In this document: piece by piece, positions 34,979-44,657 of the stretch
How the letters are laid out: each line of letters starts with the position of its first letter
How positions within the stretch are numbered: position 1 is the stretch's first letter
Made by a program: the position numbers and the translations under genes
The notes under the pieces: generated by a model
Seen by the model: only the letters and a program-made list of their open reading frames with translations
What the model was told of the DNA's origin: nothing
Databases searched by the model: none
Assembly: GCA_039555135.1 (NCBI GenBank)
Contig: CP114179.1
Coordinates: 2,294,001-2,358,000 of the forward strand
Direction: 5' to 3'
DNA: 64,000 nucleotides
Origin: Phycisphaeraceae bacterium D3-23
GTDB taxonomy: Bacteria > Planctomycetota > Phycisphaerae > Phycisphaerales > Phycisphaeraceae

Positions 34979-35019
34979 AAGCACCGCCGGCAATGTTGAT
35001 GTGAGCTTAGACTTTTCGT

Positions 35020-35904
35020 ATGCATGACCCTGCCGCCATCCTGCCGCGCCACGCCGACGACGCGCCGGTGCTGATGGGGATCCTCAACGTGACGCCCGAC
35101 AGCTTCTCCGACGGCGGGCGTTATGTCGATATCGACGCGGCTGTGGCGCATGGCCTCGCGATGGCGCGGGAAGGCGCGGGCATCATTGATGTCGGCGGCG
35201 AGTCCACTCGGCCTGGTGCAGCGCGCATCGGTGCCGACGAACAGTGCCGACGAGTCGTCGATGTGCTTGGATCGCTGCGAAAGTCGCTTGATGCCGAGGG
35301 CTTCCGGGGGGTTGCGGTCAGCATCGACACGACGCTTGCGCCGGTTGCGGCGGCGGCCCTAGACGCCGGCGCGTCGATCGTCAATGATGTCTCCGCCGGC
35401 CGGGGGGACGACGCGATGCTGCCACTGGTCGCGCAGCGCGAAGCGTCGGTTGTGCTGATGCACATGCTCGGCGAGCCGGGCACGATGCAGGATGCGCCGG
35501 TCTACGATGATGTTGTCGGTGAGGTGCTTGCTTTCTTGCAGGAGCGCGCGTCGGCGGCGGAGCAGGCGGGGATCGCTCCTGATCGCATCGCGATCGATCC
35601 GGGCATTGGCTTTGGCAAGACGCTTGACCACAACCTCACGCTGCTGGCGGCATTGGATCGGTTCGTCGCCACGGGGTACGCGGTGCTGCTGGGCACTAGC
35701 CGGAAGCGGTTGATCGCCCAGCTAGATACGGCCTCGGGAGTTACGCCGGGTTTAGTCTCGGAGGATCGCGTGGGTGGGACGGTCGCCACGACGGTGCTGG
35801 GCTATACGGCTGGGGTGCGCGGGTTCCGGGTCCACGATGTCGCTGCGAACCGCCAAGCCCTGGCGGTAGTGTCGGCGATCCGTGTATCGGACCCGAAGCA
35901 CTAA
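35020..35904 (+). CDS. folP: Dihydropteroate synthase
   Basis: A 294-residue TIM-barrel enzyme that joins p-aminobenzoate to hydroxymethyl-dihydropterin diphosphate in folate synthesis. MGILNVTPDSFSDGG at about 25-39, DVGGESTRPGA at about 62, SIDTT at about 108, a DV(S) loop and FGKTLDHN later all match the family. ATG 35020 begins before a Pro/Ala-rich N-terminus. It follows mraY by 41 bases and may be in the same transcript. Confidence 0.95.
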   Translation: MHDPAAILPRHADDAPVLMGILNVTPDSFSDGGRYVDIDAAVAHGLAMAREGAGIIDVGGESTRPGAARIGADEQCRRVVDVLGSLRKSLDAEGFRGVAVSIDTTLAPVAAAALDAGASIVNDVSAGRGDDAMLPLVAQREASVVLMHMLGEPGTMQDAPVYDDVVGEVLAFLQERASAAEQAGIAPDRIAIDPGIGFGKTLDHNLTLLAALDRFVATGYAVLLGTSRKRLIAQLDTASGVTPGLVSEDRVGGTVATTVLGYTAGVRGFRVHDVAANRQALAVVSAIRVSDPKH

Positions 35905-36256
35905 ATTTTTCCGAACAAACAACAAATTTTTGTTTTGGGAGAACGGCGCTCATTAATTTGGGTAAGCGCAGTCAAGAGCAGGGTTTGTGCGCGGTTTGGC
36001 ACCCCAGGCCGGGTGTGGATTATTGGACGACTTGCCGGGCGTTCTGCACGTAAATAAATGTTAATGAACGGTTTAGGTGTGTGATACGTCCCCGCGTGAT
36101 ATCTTCAAGACTCCCGAAAGTATTGGGCGATAAGACTGGTGGCGACAGCACTGCGACGCTCGGCCGACCCAAGACCGGTGGCCGAGGCAGGGCAGCGCGG
36201 AGCCGACCCGAACCGACCCACACGCAGGCCACCCGGCCAAGCCAAGGAAGCCAACG
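35905..36256. other. Intergenic region upstream of the FlgM-like gene
   Basis: The first 40 bases are AT-rich with an ACAAA/TTTGT hairpin that may end the folP transcript. Further on, a weak sigma-28-like promoter (AAGA, 15 bases, GGCGATAA at 36126-36133; 9 of 12 consensus bases) lies 123 bases before the FlgM-like start. No coding sequence or other RNA was recognised. Confidence 0.4.
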
Positions 36257-36532
36257 ATGAGCGACATCAGCCCGATCCACCGACCCAGCCCCACGACCCT
36301 GGACGCGGTTGCCAAGACCGCACGACCCGACACGCCGGCCAAGGCCAGCGCCCGCAAGGACGACCGTGTCGAGCTCTCGAACCACGCCCGCCTCTTGAGC
36401 AAGCTCAACGAGCTGCCCGACATCCGCGAAGGGCTCGTCGAGTCCGTCAAGGCCGAGATCGAGGCAGGCCGATACGAGACCGACGAACGCATCGAGGCGG
36501 CGATCGAAGCGCTGGTCGAAGACCTCGCGTAA
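36257..36532 (+). CDS. flgM: FlgM-like anti-sigma-28 factor
   Basis: A 91-residue protein. The disordered N-terminus has Pro/Ala/Thr and an RKDDRVELSNHAR stretch, in FlgM the start of the sigma-binding region. The C-terminal helices (LNELPDIREGLVESVKAEI and GRYETDERIEAAIEALVEDL) fit the FlgM pattern RxxKVxxIKxxIxxGxYxVdxxxIAxxLL. It should hold the flagellar sigma factor FliA inactive until the hook is complete. It stands alone and ends in a terminator. A weak sigma-28-type promoter precedes it. Confidence 0.8.
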   Translation: MSDISPIHRPSPTTLDAVAKTARPDTPAKASARKDDRVELSNHARLLSKLNELPDIREGLVESVKAEIEAGRYETDERIEAAIEALVEDLA

Positions 36533-36568
36533 CGTACCGCCCGCAACGACAACCTGCGACTACTCTTG

Positions 36569-36595
36569 CACGCGGCCTCGGCCGCGTGTTTTTTT
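36569..36595 (+). terminator. Intrinsic terminator of the FlgM-like gene
   Basis: CACGCGGCC and GGCCGCGTG pair over nine bases around a two-base centre, followed by seven T residues. Confidence 0.9.
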
Positions 36596-36632
36596 CAAAT
36601 TTTTTGGGTGCTATCCCGCAAGCGATCATGCG

Positions 36633-37481
36633 CTACAACAACACCTGCACCAGCAGCATCGCGCAGAACCCGATCGTAAACGCCCATGCCGTCTTGCCCG
36701 GCGACTCGCACTCGAGCGCTTCGGGGATGAGTTCTAAGACGACCAGAAAGATCATCGCACCGGCGGCGAAGCCCATCAACAGCGGCATCAGCGGCTGGAA
36801 GAACCACGCCAGCAGAACGGCCGGGACCGCCGCGATCGGCTGGGGCAGGCTGGTAATCACGGCCGCGAGGAAACACCGTCCCATGGAGACGCCCGCGCTG
36901 CGGAGCGGGATCGCGACCGCGAGCCCCTCGGGGATGTTGTGCAGCGCGATCGCCAGCGCGATCGTCGGGCCCATCTGGCCGTCCACGCTTTTCTGCGCCG
37001 CGTCGGCGGTGTAGGCCACGCCGACGGCGACGCCTTCGGGGATCGAGTGGATCGTCATCGCGATAAACACCAGCAGCCCGACCGTGCCGCCCCACCCCTT
37101 GGCGCGGACCGGCAGGTTCGCGGCGGGCAGGTAGTTGATCGCTTCGCCCCCGTCGTACAGGTCGTCGTGCGCCTGATCGTGGTGGATCAGCTTGGCGGTG
37201 AGCGCGAGGAAGGCCGCGCCCAGCAGGATGCCCAGGATCACGGGCGAGACCGTGCGCAGCGACCACCCGTCGGCGGCCGGGTCCATCCCCATGCCCGGCA
37301 GGATCAGGTTGTACACGCTGGCGGAAAACATGAGCCCGCCGGCGACGGCGTAGCCCAGCCCGCGGTGACGCGCCGGGTCGATCCCCTTGATAAACAGGGG
37401 CAATACGCCCAGCCCGCACGCCAACGCCGCGGCGATGCCCGCGAGCGCTGCCGACACCAGTGCATTGGAAGGCAGGTCCAT
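36633..37481 (-). CDS. ZIP-family metal transporter
   Basis: A 282-residue membrane protein with eight predicted helices. Two ZIP signature helices are visible: TIHSIPEGVAVGV and ALHNIPEGLAVAIPL, with the HxxxE metal-binding pairs. A cytosolic loop has His/Asp (KLIHHDQAHDDLYDGGE), which may bind metal. Members import zinc or iron. It is convergent with the FlgM-like gene and shares no obvious operon. Confidence 0.92.
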   Translation of the reverse strand: MDLPSNALVSAALAGIAAALACGLGVLPLFIKGIDPARHRGLGYAVAGGLMFSASVYNLILPGMGMDPAADGWSLRTVSPVILGILLGAAFLALTAKLIHHDQAHDDLYDGGEAINYLPAANLPVRAKGWGGTVGLLVFIAMTIHSIPEGVAVGVAYTADAAQKSVDGQMGPTIALAIALHNIPEGLAVAIPLRSAGVSMGRCFLAAVITSLPQPIAAVPAVLLAWFFQPLMPLLMGFAAGAMIFLVVLELIPEALECESPGKTAWAFTIGFCAMLLVQVLL

Positions 37482-37502
37482 GTAGAAGTCTCTATCGGTC
37501 GG

Positions 37503-37958
37503 CTACGACGTATTGTCTCCAGTCGCCTTGGGGTCCATGTCCGCGAGCTCCAGCGGGTCCGCGGGGATGTTGAAGATGCTCGGCTTCACTTTCGCGCCGA
37601 GCTTGAGGTCCAGGCCCGGGGCCTCGAGGTCGCCCTTGAATGTTGCGCTCTTGCCGATCACGACGAGCCGGCCGCTGAGTACCTTCTTGGCGTCGATGAT
37701 GCCGTCGCAGATGATCCCGCCGTGCGCCTCGATGCGCTCGGCCATGATCCGGCCCTTCTTCTTGACCGTGATCGACCCGCAGGTACGCAATTCGATGAGC
37801 CCGGCCTTGAGCTTGTCGACGACGATGTCCTCGACAATGACCGGCTTGTTGCAGCCCGGGCACGACGTACTCTGTGCGCGGCCACCGACCTCAAACCGTT
37901 GCCGGCAGTGGTAGCACTGGACCTGGTGGGGTCCGGCGGATTTTGCTTTGCGGGCCAT
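37503..37958 (-). CDS. Bactofilin with N-terminal zinc ribbon
   Basis: A 151-residue protein. Residues about 15-36 have two Cys pairs (CYHCRQRF...CPGCNKP), a zinc ribbon. The rest is a right-handed beta-helix of the bactofilin type with short repeating strands (GSITVKKKGRIMAERIEAHG, IICDGIIDAKKVLSGRLVV, KSATFKGDLEAPGL). Bactofilins polymerise without nucleotide and organise cell shape or envelope enzymes. The added ribbon is unusual and may attach the filament to another factor. It lies 167 bases downstream of a second bactofilin on the same strand. Confidence 0.85.
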   Translation of the reverse strand: MARKAKSAGPHQVQCYHCRQRFEVGGRAQSTSCPGCNKPVIVEDIVVDKLKAGLIELRTCGSITVKKKGRIMAERIEAHGGIICDGIIDAKKVLSGRLVVIGKSATFKGDLEAPGLDLKLGAKVKPSIFNIPADPLELADMDPKATGDNTS

Positions 37959-38072
37959 GCGCGCAGCGGTGTCGGTTGGCTTCGAGCATCCAGCGCAAAT
38001 GCAACAGCCCGGCCGCGGTCGGCCGACTGCGCGTGCGCACGATCATCCGCCCCAACCATGGGGCGGCGACGG

Positions 38073-38094
38073 GCCCCGCTTCAAGAAGCGGGGC
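38073..38094. repeat. Hairpin between the two bactofilin genes
   Basis: GCCCCGCTT and AAGCGGGGC pair around a CAAG loop. There is no T tract. It lies between the stop of the upstream bactofilin and the start of the next. Confidence 0.7.
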
Positions 38095-38125
38095 GCAGAC
38101 TCAACTCAAGTTGGGCGCATCGCGC

Positions 38126-38542
38126 TTACTTCTTGCCCGACTGCCCGCCCCCGCCGCTGTCGCCGCCCGAGGACTTGGACGGCGGAGCGCTTGCCGCGCC
38201 GGCCTGCTTCTGCGCTTCAGGCCCGACCGCGCACATCCCCATAAAGCTTGCGCCCTCCACCACGACCATCTTTGCCGCGGTGATATCGCCCTTGACGACG
38301 CCGCTGCCGCCGAGCTTGACCGTATCGCTCACCGTCACGTTGCCCTCGACCCGGCCATCGACCGCGACCGTGCCGGCCTTGACGTCGGCCATGCACTTGG
38401 CGTTCTTGGAGACCTGCAACTCCCCCTTGCCCGTGATTGTCCCATCGAACTTGCCCACGATCTTCGCGGTCGAGTCAAACATGAGTTCGCCCTTGAAGTG
38501 AGAGTCCGAACCGACAACCGTGGTTTCGCTTGCTTCTGCCAT
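38126..38542 (-). CDS. Bactofilin
   Basis: A 138-residue polymer-forming cytoskeletal protein. The beta-helix spans about residues 8-105 with alternating Val/Gly turns (SHFKGELMFDSTAKIVGKFD, then ITGKGELQVSKNAKC and MADVKAGTVAVDGRVEGNV). The tail is Gly/Ser-rich. ATG 38542 has AGGAG eight bases upstream. Together with the zinc-ribbon bactofilin it forms a same-strand pair. Confidence 0.92.
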   Translation of the reverse strand: MAEASETTVVGSDSHFKGELMFDSTAKIVGKFDGTITGKGELQVSKNAKCMADVKAGTVAVDGRVEGNVTVSDTVKLGGSGVVKGDITAAKMVVVEGASFMGMCAVGPEAQKQAGAASAPPSKSSGGDSGGGGQSGKK

Positions 38543-38818
38543 GATCCATCTCCTGAATGATGCCCGCTTGGGCGACCTATAGAACAACACCGCCCACCAC
38601 AGCGGTGGGTCGGTCCGGCCAGTGTAGAGCAACCTCTGTGCGCACGACGGGAGGCAGCCCGCGAAAAGCCGACCCCAGAATTTCGACTGATCCGCACCCC
38701 CCTACCTGTCGGTTTATCAACGCCTTATGCACCGGGTGCCCACCGATCGCCATAGTTTGTGCGCACCCAGGCGAATTCGAGCCATGGGTAATCACCCCCC
38801 CTTTTTAGGAGCAATAAC

Positions 38819-39340
38819 GTGAAACCACTCGCCCTCTGGATCGTTATCGCCGGCCTGCTCATCGCCATGTCCCTGGCTGGCGGCTGCGCGCTCGACGAGA
38901 TCGTCTCCGTCGATGTCCCGCCCAACACACGGGCCCATTTCCGTGAAACGCTCGACACCGAGATCCCGCCGACTCTGACCCTGCGCGACGCCCGGATCCT
39001 CCGCCGCGAGGGCGACCGGCGGATCGAACAGCGCGTCAAAGCCCAGCTCGCCAACCACGCCGCAAGCAACGAGGCCCTCGACGCCGAGATCACCGATGGC
39101 GCCTTCATCGAGTCCATGATCGGCTCGGCCATCAACACCGGCATCGAGACCGCCCTCCCCGGCCTGTCGAGCGTCCCCGGCGGCGCGATCCTGACGACGT
39201 TGCTGGCCGGTATGGGGATGTGGTTCGCCCCGCGCCCGGGCGAAGCCAAACGCCAGGCCAAGCAGACCAAGCAGGCCGAAGACAAGGGTTACGATATGGG
39301 CAGGCAAGAGACGCTCGAGCTGGTGCGGAATCAAGGTTGA
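38819..39340 (+). CDS. Lipoprotein, unknown
   Basis: A 173-residue protein with a lipoprotein signal (hydrophobic core LWIVIAGLLIAMSLAGG and lipobox LAGGC, Cys at about 23). The mature part has a charged helix (RILRREGDRRIEQRVKAQ), a hydrophobic stretch (IGSAINTGIETALPGLSS and AILTTLLAGMGMWFA) and a Lys/Gln-rich C-terminus. GTG 38819 is used with AGGAG seven bases upstream. The hydrophobic centre could enter the membrane. Divergent from the bactofilin pair. No family recognised. Confidence 0.75.
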   Translation: MKPLALWIVIAGLLIAMSLAGGCALDEIVSVDVPPNTRAHFRETLDTEIPPTLTLRDARILRREGDRRIEQRVKAQLANHAASNEALDAEITDGAFIESMIGSAINTGIETALPGLSSVPGGAILTTLLAGMGMWFAPRPGEAKRQAKQTKQAEDKGYDMGRQETLELVRNQG

Positions 39341-39464
39341 ACGCGAGGCATGGGCTCGATGAGCGTGGGCTTCTTCATCGAGTACCCAGCGGAACTTGGC
39401 CTGCTCTTGTGCGTCTGATTTCGGCCCTCAGGACCCTCCCGACAATCAGGAGCTATCAAGCAAG

Positions 39465-39953
39465 ATGAACTTCCCCACCGCCCTGCTCGCCTGCCCGTTT
39501 GCTCTCGCGATGATCTGCCCGCTTACGGCCTGCTCATCCGATGACTCGCAGGCCGTGAGCCACAACGCCGACGACCGCCAGCCCGAACCCGAGGCACCCG
39601 AGACCTTGCCGATCACGCGGCCCAACGGCGACATCGATATCGCCACCGTCCACAACGACCCGTTCCAACTGGGCGGGGTCGCGATCGAAGGCGACACCCT
39701 CCTCATCACCGTCAGCTACGGCGGCGGTGCGGAAGACCACGACTTTACTCTCTACTGGAACGGCATCACCGCCCGCAGCTTCCCCGGCCAGATCAACGTC
39801 CAGCTCAAACACAACGCCAATGGTGACACGGCCGAGGCCTACCTCACCGAAACACTCCGTTTCGACCTGAGCGGCATGCAGCAGCCGCTCGTCATCCATG
39901 TCCACGGCCACGGCGCGGATGACCGCTCGACCGTGCAGTACGGCGAGCGCTAA
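39465..39953 (+). CDS. Lipoprotein, unknown
   Basis: A 162-residue predicted lipoprotein: signal with hydrophobic core and lipobox CPLTAC, Cys at about residue 23, followed by SSDDSQ. The mature domain is rich in beta strands (DTLLITVSYGGGAEDHDFTLYWNG, NVQLKHNANGD) like a small immunoglobulin-type or META-like fold. ATG 39465 is supported by the signal. A REP-like palindrome and a bidirectional terminator follow. Confidence 0.78.
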   Translation: MNFPTALLACPFALAMICPLTACSSDDSQAVSHNADDRQPEPEAPETLPITRPNGDIDIATVHNDPFQLGGVAIEGDTLLITVSYGGGAEDHDFTLYWNGITARSFPGQINVQLKHNANGDTAEAYLTETLRFDLSGMQQPLVIHVHGHGADDRSTVQYGER

Positions 39954-39980
39954 ACACCAAGACTACGTCAGGTGCACCAC

Positions 39981-40058
39981 GTTTAGCCGACCGCCCAGCG
40001 GGCGGCGCGTAGGCGTGAAGTACACCCAACGCGCCGCCCGTTGGGCGGTCGGCTAAAC
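39981..40058. repeat. REP-like inverted repeat (GTTTAGC family)
   Basis: Arms 39981-40009 and 40030-40058 are complementary over 29 bases with one mismatch. The GTTTAGC/GCTAAAC ends are shared with the element at 16441-16516. Confidence 0.85.
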
Positions 40059-40060
40059 AA

Positions 40061-40092
40061 CAAAGCCCGCACTCAACCGAGCGCGGGCTTTG
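40061..40092. terminator. Bidirectional intrinsic terminator
   Basis: CAAAGCCCGC (40061-40070) pairs with GCGGGCTTTG (40083-40092). It lies between the convergent genes ending at 39953 and 40135. Confidence 0.8.
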
Positions 40093-40134
40093 CTTGCTTG
40101 CGTTCTGGCTGACAATAGCCCTCAGGCCGCTTCT

Positions 40135-40713
40135 TCAATACACAATCGCGACGGCGTCTTCGACCGACTCGACGACCTGGCGGACGTGGAACGGTTTCTT
40201 GAGGTAGCCGTCGAAGCCGTTGTGCAGCAGGTGCTGGGCCTGGCCGTCGGTCAGCTTGCCGGACATCGCCAGGACTTTGGTGAGTTGGAGGTCGTTGTTG
40301 GCGCGCACGAGCTTGAGCACGTCTTCGCCCTTGATGTCGTCGAGGTGCATGTCCAGGAGCATGACGTGCGGACGGAACTTCTCGCACTCGACACCCGCGG
40401 CGAAGCCGGAGTGCGCGACCTGGACTTCATAGCCGGCCTGCTCGGCGAGGACTTTTTTAAGCACGTCCACGATTTCCGATTCGCCGTCAACGATGAGCAC
40501 GCGGGTCTTGCCCGACTGCAACCCGTCGAGCGGGATGTTGTGCTGCTTCATGAAGCGGATGAGGTTGGCCATCGGGATCCGCCGGTCTTTGCTGCCGGGG
40601 ATGCGGTAGCCCTTGAGCTGTCCCGAGTCGAACCATTTGCTGACGGTGCGCGGGGCGACGTTGCAGATGGTGGCGACTTCGCCGGTGGTCAGGATGTCTT
40701 TTTGTCGTGCCAT
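40135..40713 (-). CDS. HTH (BldC/excisionase-type) - receiver regulator
   Basis: A 192-residue protein with an unusual order: residues 5-60 are a MerR/excisionase-type helix-turn-helix (TTGEVATICNVAPRTVSKWFDSGQLKGYRIPGS split as recognition helix and wing) like BldC. Residues 70-190 are a receiver with phospho-Asp in LLDMHLD and Lys in KKPF. The first acidic pocket reads VDGES instead of DD, so the Mg2+ site lacks one acid. ATG 40713 is chosen because the HTH starts there, with AGAGG upstream. A sigma-28-type promoter lies about 220 bases upstream. Confidence 0.88.
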   Translation of the reverse strand: MARQKDILTTGEVATICNVAPRTVSKWFDSGQLKGYRIPGSKDRRIPMANLIRFMKQHNIPLDGLQSGKTRVLIVDGESEIVDVLKKVLAEQAGYEVQVAHSGFAAGVECEKFRPHVMLLDMHLDDIKGEDVLKLVRANNDLQLTKVLAMSGKLTDGQAQHLLHNGFDGYLKKPFHVRQVVESVEDAVAIVY

Positions 40714-40942
40714 AGGTGCCTCTTTTCTCGGTGTCTCCTGGCCACGCGTCCGCGACGGGTGGCTAGTAGCACCATCGGTCCGCCGCGTAGGGCGGTTAAC
40801 CGGCACAGCACGAAAAGATGCCACGAGCGGGCGCAGTGCCCCGCCCGCTACGCCCGGGCCGGTCGGCCCAGACGATAGAGAGGTGCCCCAGGCGTCGGCG
40901 AAAACACGCGAAAAACTTGACATGCGCGCGGAACTGCCGGGG

Positions 40943-40969
40943 TTATCGGCCCCTGTCAATGTTGGGTTA
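40943..40969 (-). promoter_or_regulatory. Sigma-28 (FliA)-type promoter
   Basis: On the minus strand TAAC (40969-40966), 15 bases, then GCCGATAA (40950-40943): 11 of 12 consensus bases for TAAA-N15-GCCGATAA at exact spacing. It points to the HTH-receiver gene starting at 40713. Confidence 0.65.
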
Positions 40970-40987
40970 CAACTTCACCGGGCCGAA

Positions 40988-41188
40988 CTACCCCAGCCGG
41001 ATCATCAGCGCGATGAATTGGACCAGTGTCAAAAAAACACACGCGCCGACCGACCCAAACAACAGCAGGATGTCGCGGTCGGTCCCGGTCGTGCGTTTGA
41101 TGCGCCACACCCCGACCCCGATGGCAAGGGAAAACGTCGCCGCGATGCCGATGAGTTGGACGATCGTGAGGGTGTCGAGTTCGGGCAT
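40988..41188 (-). CDS. Small membrane protein with two helices
   Basis: A 66-residue protein with two clear hydrophobic segments (TIVQLIGIAATFSLAIGVGVW and ILLLFGSVGACVFLTLVQFI) separated by a basic/acidic loop RIKRTTGTDRD. Start ATG 41188. It lies between the NifA-type activator and the HTH-receiver gene on the same strand. Function unknown. Confidence 0.65.
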   Translation of the reverse strand: MPELDTLTIVQLIGIAATFSLAIGVGVWRIKRTTGTDRDILLLFGSVGACVFLTLVQFIALMIRLG

Positions 41189-41259
41189 GGTCTTTTCTAT
41201 GAGAAGGTGCCTTGCGTCCGCCGAGTACGGGGACTTTCGGACTTGTGACGCTCGCGTCC

Positions 41260-42849
<1,590 letters not shown>

Positions 42850-42850
42850 A

Positions 42851-42869
42851 GTCTGCCTATTATCCAGAC
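42851..42869. promoter_or_regulatory. Dyad GTCTG-N9-CAGAC upstream of the activator
   Basis: A perfect five-base dyad one base upstream of the NifA-type start, in the gap between the activator and the particle gene cluster. A possible operator; no other evidence. Confidence 0.35.
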
Positions 42870-43094
42870 ATTTTGATTTGAAGCAAGCAGATTTTGACGT
42901 GTGCGCACAGCGAGACCGGTGTACGGACTTCGTTCGGAATTCAGGTTCATTTTTTATTGAACGCGGCGGAGCAAGGACTTAGCGCCGTTTCGCAGGCCAT
43001 GGTACGCAGAAATGTGCGCACGCGACGGGCATCCCGGCCCAGGGTGTACCCCGCCACCTCCTCGGCGGGCACCCCTCCGCCGGAGCCGCACGCG

Positions 43095-44567
43095 ATGCCC
43101 CCACTGTTCGCCCGACCTACGCGACACAATGAATCGTCTTGCCCTGCATCCGAGGAGGCGGAGATCGTCGGGCTGCTTGACGACCATGTCCAACTCAAGC
43201 GTCCGCGTCTTCGACGGCTGTGGGACTACTACCGAAACCCCGTGCGCCGCGACGTATCCGTGGGCGTGACTGGGGGGCATGCGCTCGCGCAAGCCGATGG
43301 ATTGCCGGGTCGGCTGCGCTCGACACCCGGCCGGGAGCGTGAGGTCGTCATCGAGAACGACATCGCCTGGCGCATCGACACGATCGTCGACTTCATGTTC
43401 GGCAAGCCGCCGATGATCCGCTCGCTCGCGCCGGACACGGGCCGTGCGGCCGAGCTCTCACAATTCCTACGCGCGGTCTTCGACGCTTCAGGCGGCGCCG
43501 CGCTGCTCCAGGACATTGCGCTGATCGGCACGGTGTACGGCCACGTCGACCTGCTGCTCAACCTCCGGCCGATCCCTTCCGCCAACCGCGCAGACCCCGC
43601 CGACTGCGCAGCGTGCTTCAAGATCGAGGCCATCGACGCACAGCGCGGCATCCCGGTTGTTGCGCAAGACGATTACCGCGCGCTGCAAGGCTACCTGGTC
43701 CTGCACAATGACGCCGGGCGCAACCCAATGTGTCGCCCCGGCATCCTCCGGCGTGTGAGCGAGTCGATCCACGGCGGCGATGCAGCATCATCTGCGCGGG
43801 CCGGGATCACACACTGGATGCCGGAGGCCGTTTCGGTCTATCAGCCGGGCCGTAAGGGCGGTCGGTTGCAGGTCGTGTACTCGGAGCGCAACGCGCTTGG
43901 CCGGGTGCCGATCGTGCATATCCAGAACCTGCCCCAGCCGTTGATCTATGAAGGGCTCAGCGAAGTCGAGCCGCTGATCCCGCTGCAGGATGAGCTCAAC
44001 ACCCGGCTGTCCGACCGCGCCAACCGCGTCACGCTCCAGGCCTTCAAGATGTACTTGGGGCGGGGGATCGAGCAGTTCACCGAGCGGCCGATCACGCCCG
44101 GCCAGATGTGGCACACCGACAACGCCGACGCGTCGATCCAGGAGTTCGGCGGCGACACGGCGAGCCCATCGGAAGAAACGCACATCCGCGAGGTGCGCGA
44201 CGCGATGGACAAGACCTCCGGTGTTTCGCCCGTCGCGGCGGGCGTGTTGCGCGGCAAGGTCGGCAACCTCACGAGCCAGAACGCCGTGCGGCTTGTTTTG
44301 ATGGGCCTGCTCGCCCGGGTCGAGCGCAAACGCCTGACCTACGGCAGCGGGATCGAACGCCTGTGCGAACTGATCCTGCACGCCGCGGATGTGCACGGCG
44401 TCCTACCCAACACCCCCGACGAACGGCGGGTCCGGCTCGACTGGCCCGACCCCGTGCCCGAGAACCGGCAGGAACAGCTCGAACTTGCCGAGCGCAAGAT
44501 CGCGCTGGGGGTTCCACGCGACACCGTGCTCAATGAGCTGGGCTACGGCGACTGTGGGGCGGCGTAA
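43095..44567 (+). CDS. Phage portal protein, SPP1 gp6-like
   Basis: A 490-residue portal of the gp6 family, which forms the ring through which DNA enters the capsid. The N-terminus has RLWDYYRNPVRRD; VIENDIAWRIDTIVDFMFGKPPMI at about 96 is the family wing/stem start; SEVEPLIPLQDELNTRLSDRANRV at about 285 and TSGVSPVAAGVLRGK later are also typical. Start ATG 43095 is the first with recognisable sequence. No terminase gene precedes it; the NifA-type activator does. Confidence 0.9.
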   Translation: MPPLFARPTRHNESSCPASEEAEIVGLLDDHVQLKRPRLRRLWDYYRNPVRRDVSVGVTGGHALAQADGLPGRLRSTPGREREVVIENDIAWRIDTIVDFMFGKPPMIRSLAPDTGRAAELSQFLRAVFDASGGAALLQDIALIGTVYGHVDLLLNLRPIPSANRADPADCAACFKIEAIDAQRGIPVVAQDDYRALQGYLVLHNDAGRNPMCRPGILRRVSESIHGGDAASSARAGITHWMPEAVSVYQPGRKGGRLQVVYSERNALGRVPIVHIQNLPQPLIYEGLSEVEPLIPLQDELNTRLSDRANRVTLQAFKMYLGRGIEQFTERPITPGQMWHTDNADASIQEFGGDTASPSEETHIREVRDAMDKTSGVSPVAAGVLRGKVGNLTSQNAVRLVLMGLLARVERKRLTYGSGIERLCELILHAADVHGVLPNTPDERRVRLDWPDPVPENRQEQLELAERKIALGVPRDTVLNELGYGDCGAA

Positions 44568-44657
44568 CGCTCGATCAACGTTTCTCGATTCGGCGCAGAC
44601 CGCTCAACGGCTGACGCATCAACCCACTCAACATCACACCCACGGAAAAGGAACACG

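Noticed and set aside
36010-36040. Sigma-54 promoter (TTGGCACC) upstream of the FlgM-like gene
   Set aside because: There is no TTGC at the -12 position.
42894-43094. Longer portal start from upstream codons
   Set aside because: The added 67 residues are low complexity with no similarity to the portal N-terminus. ATG 43095 has GGAG upstream.
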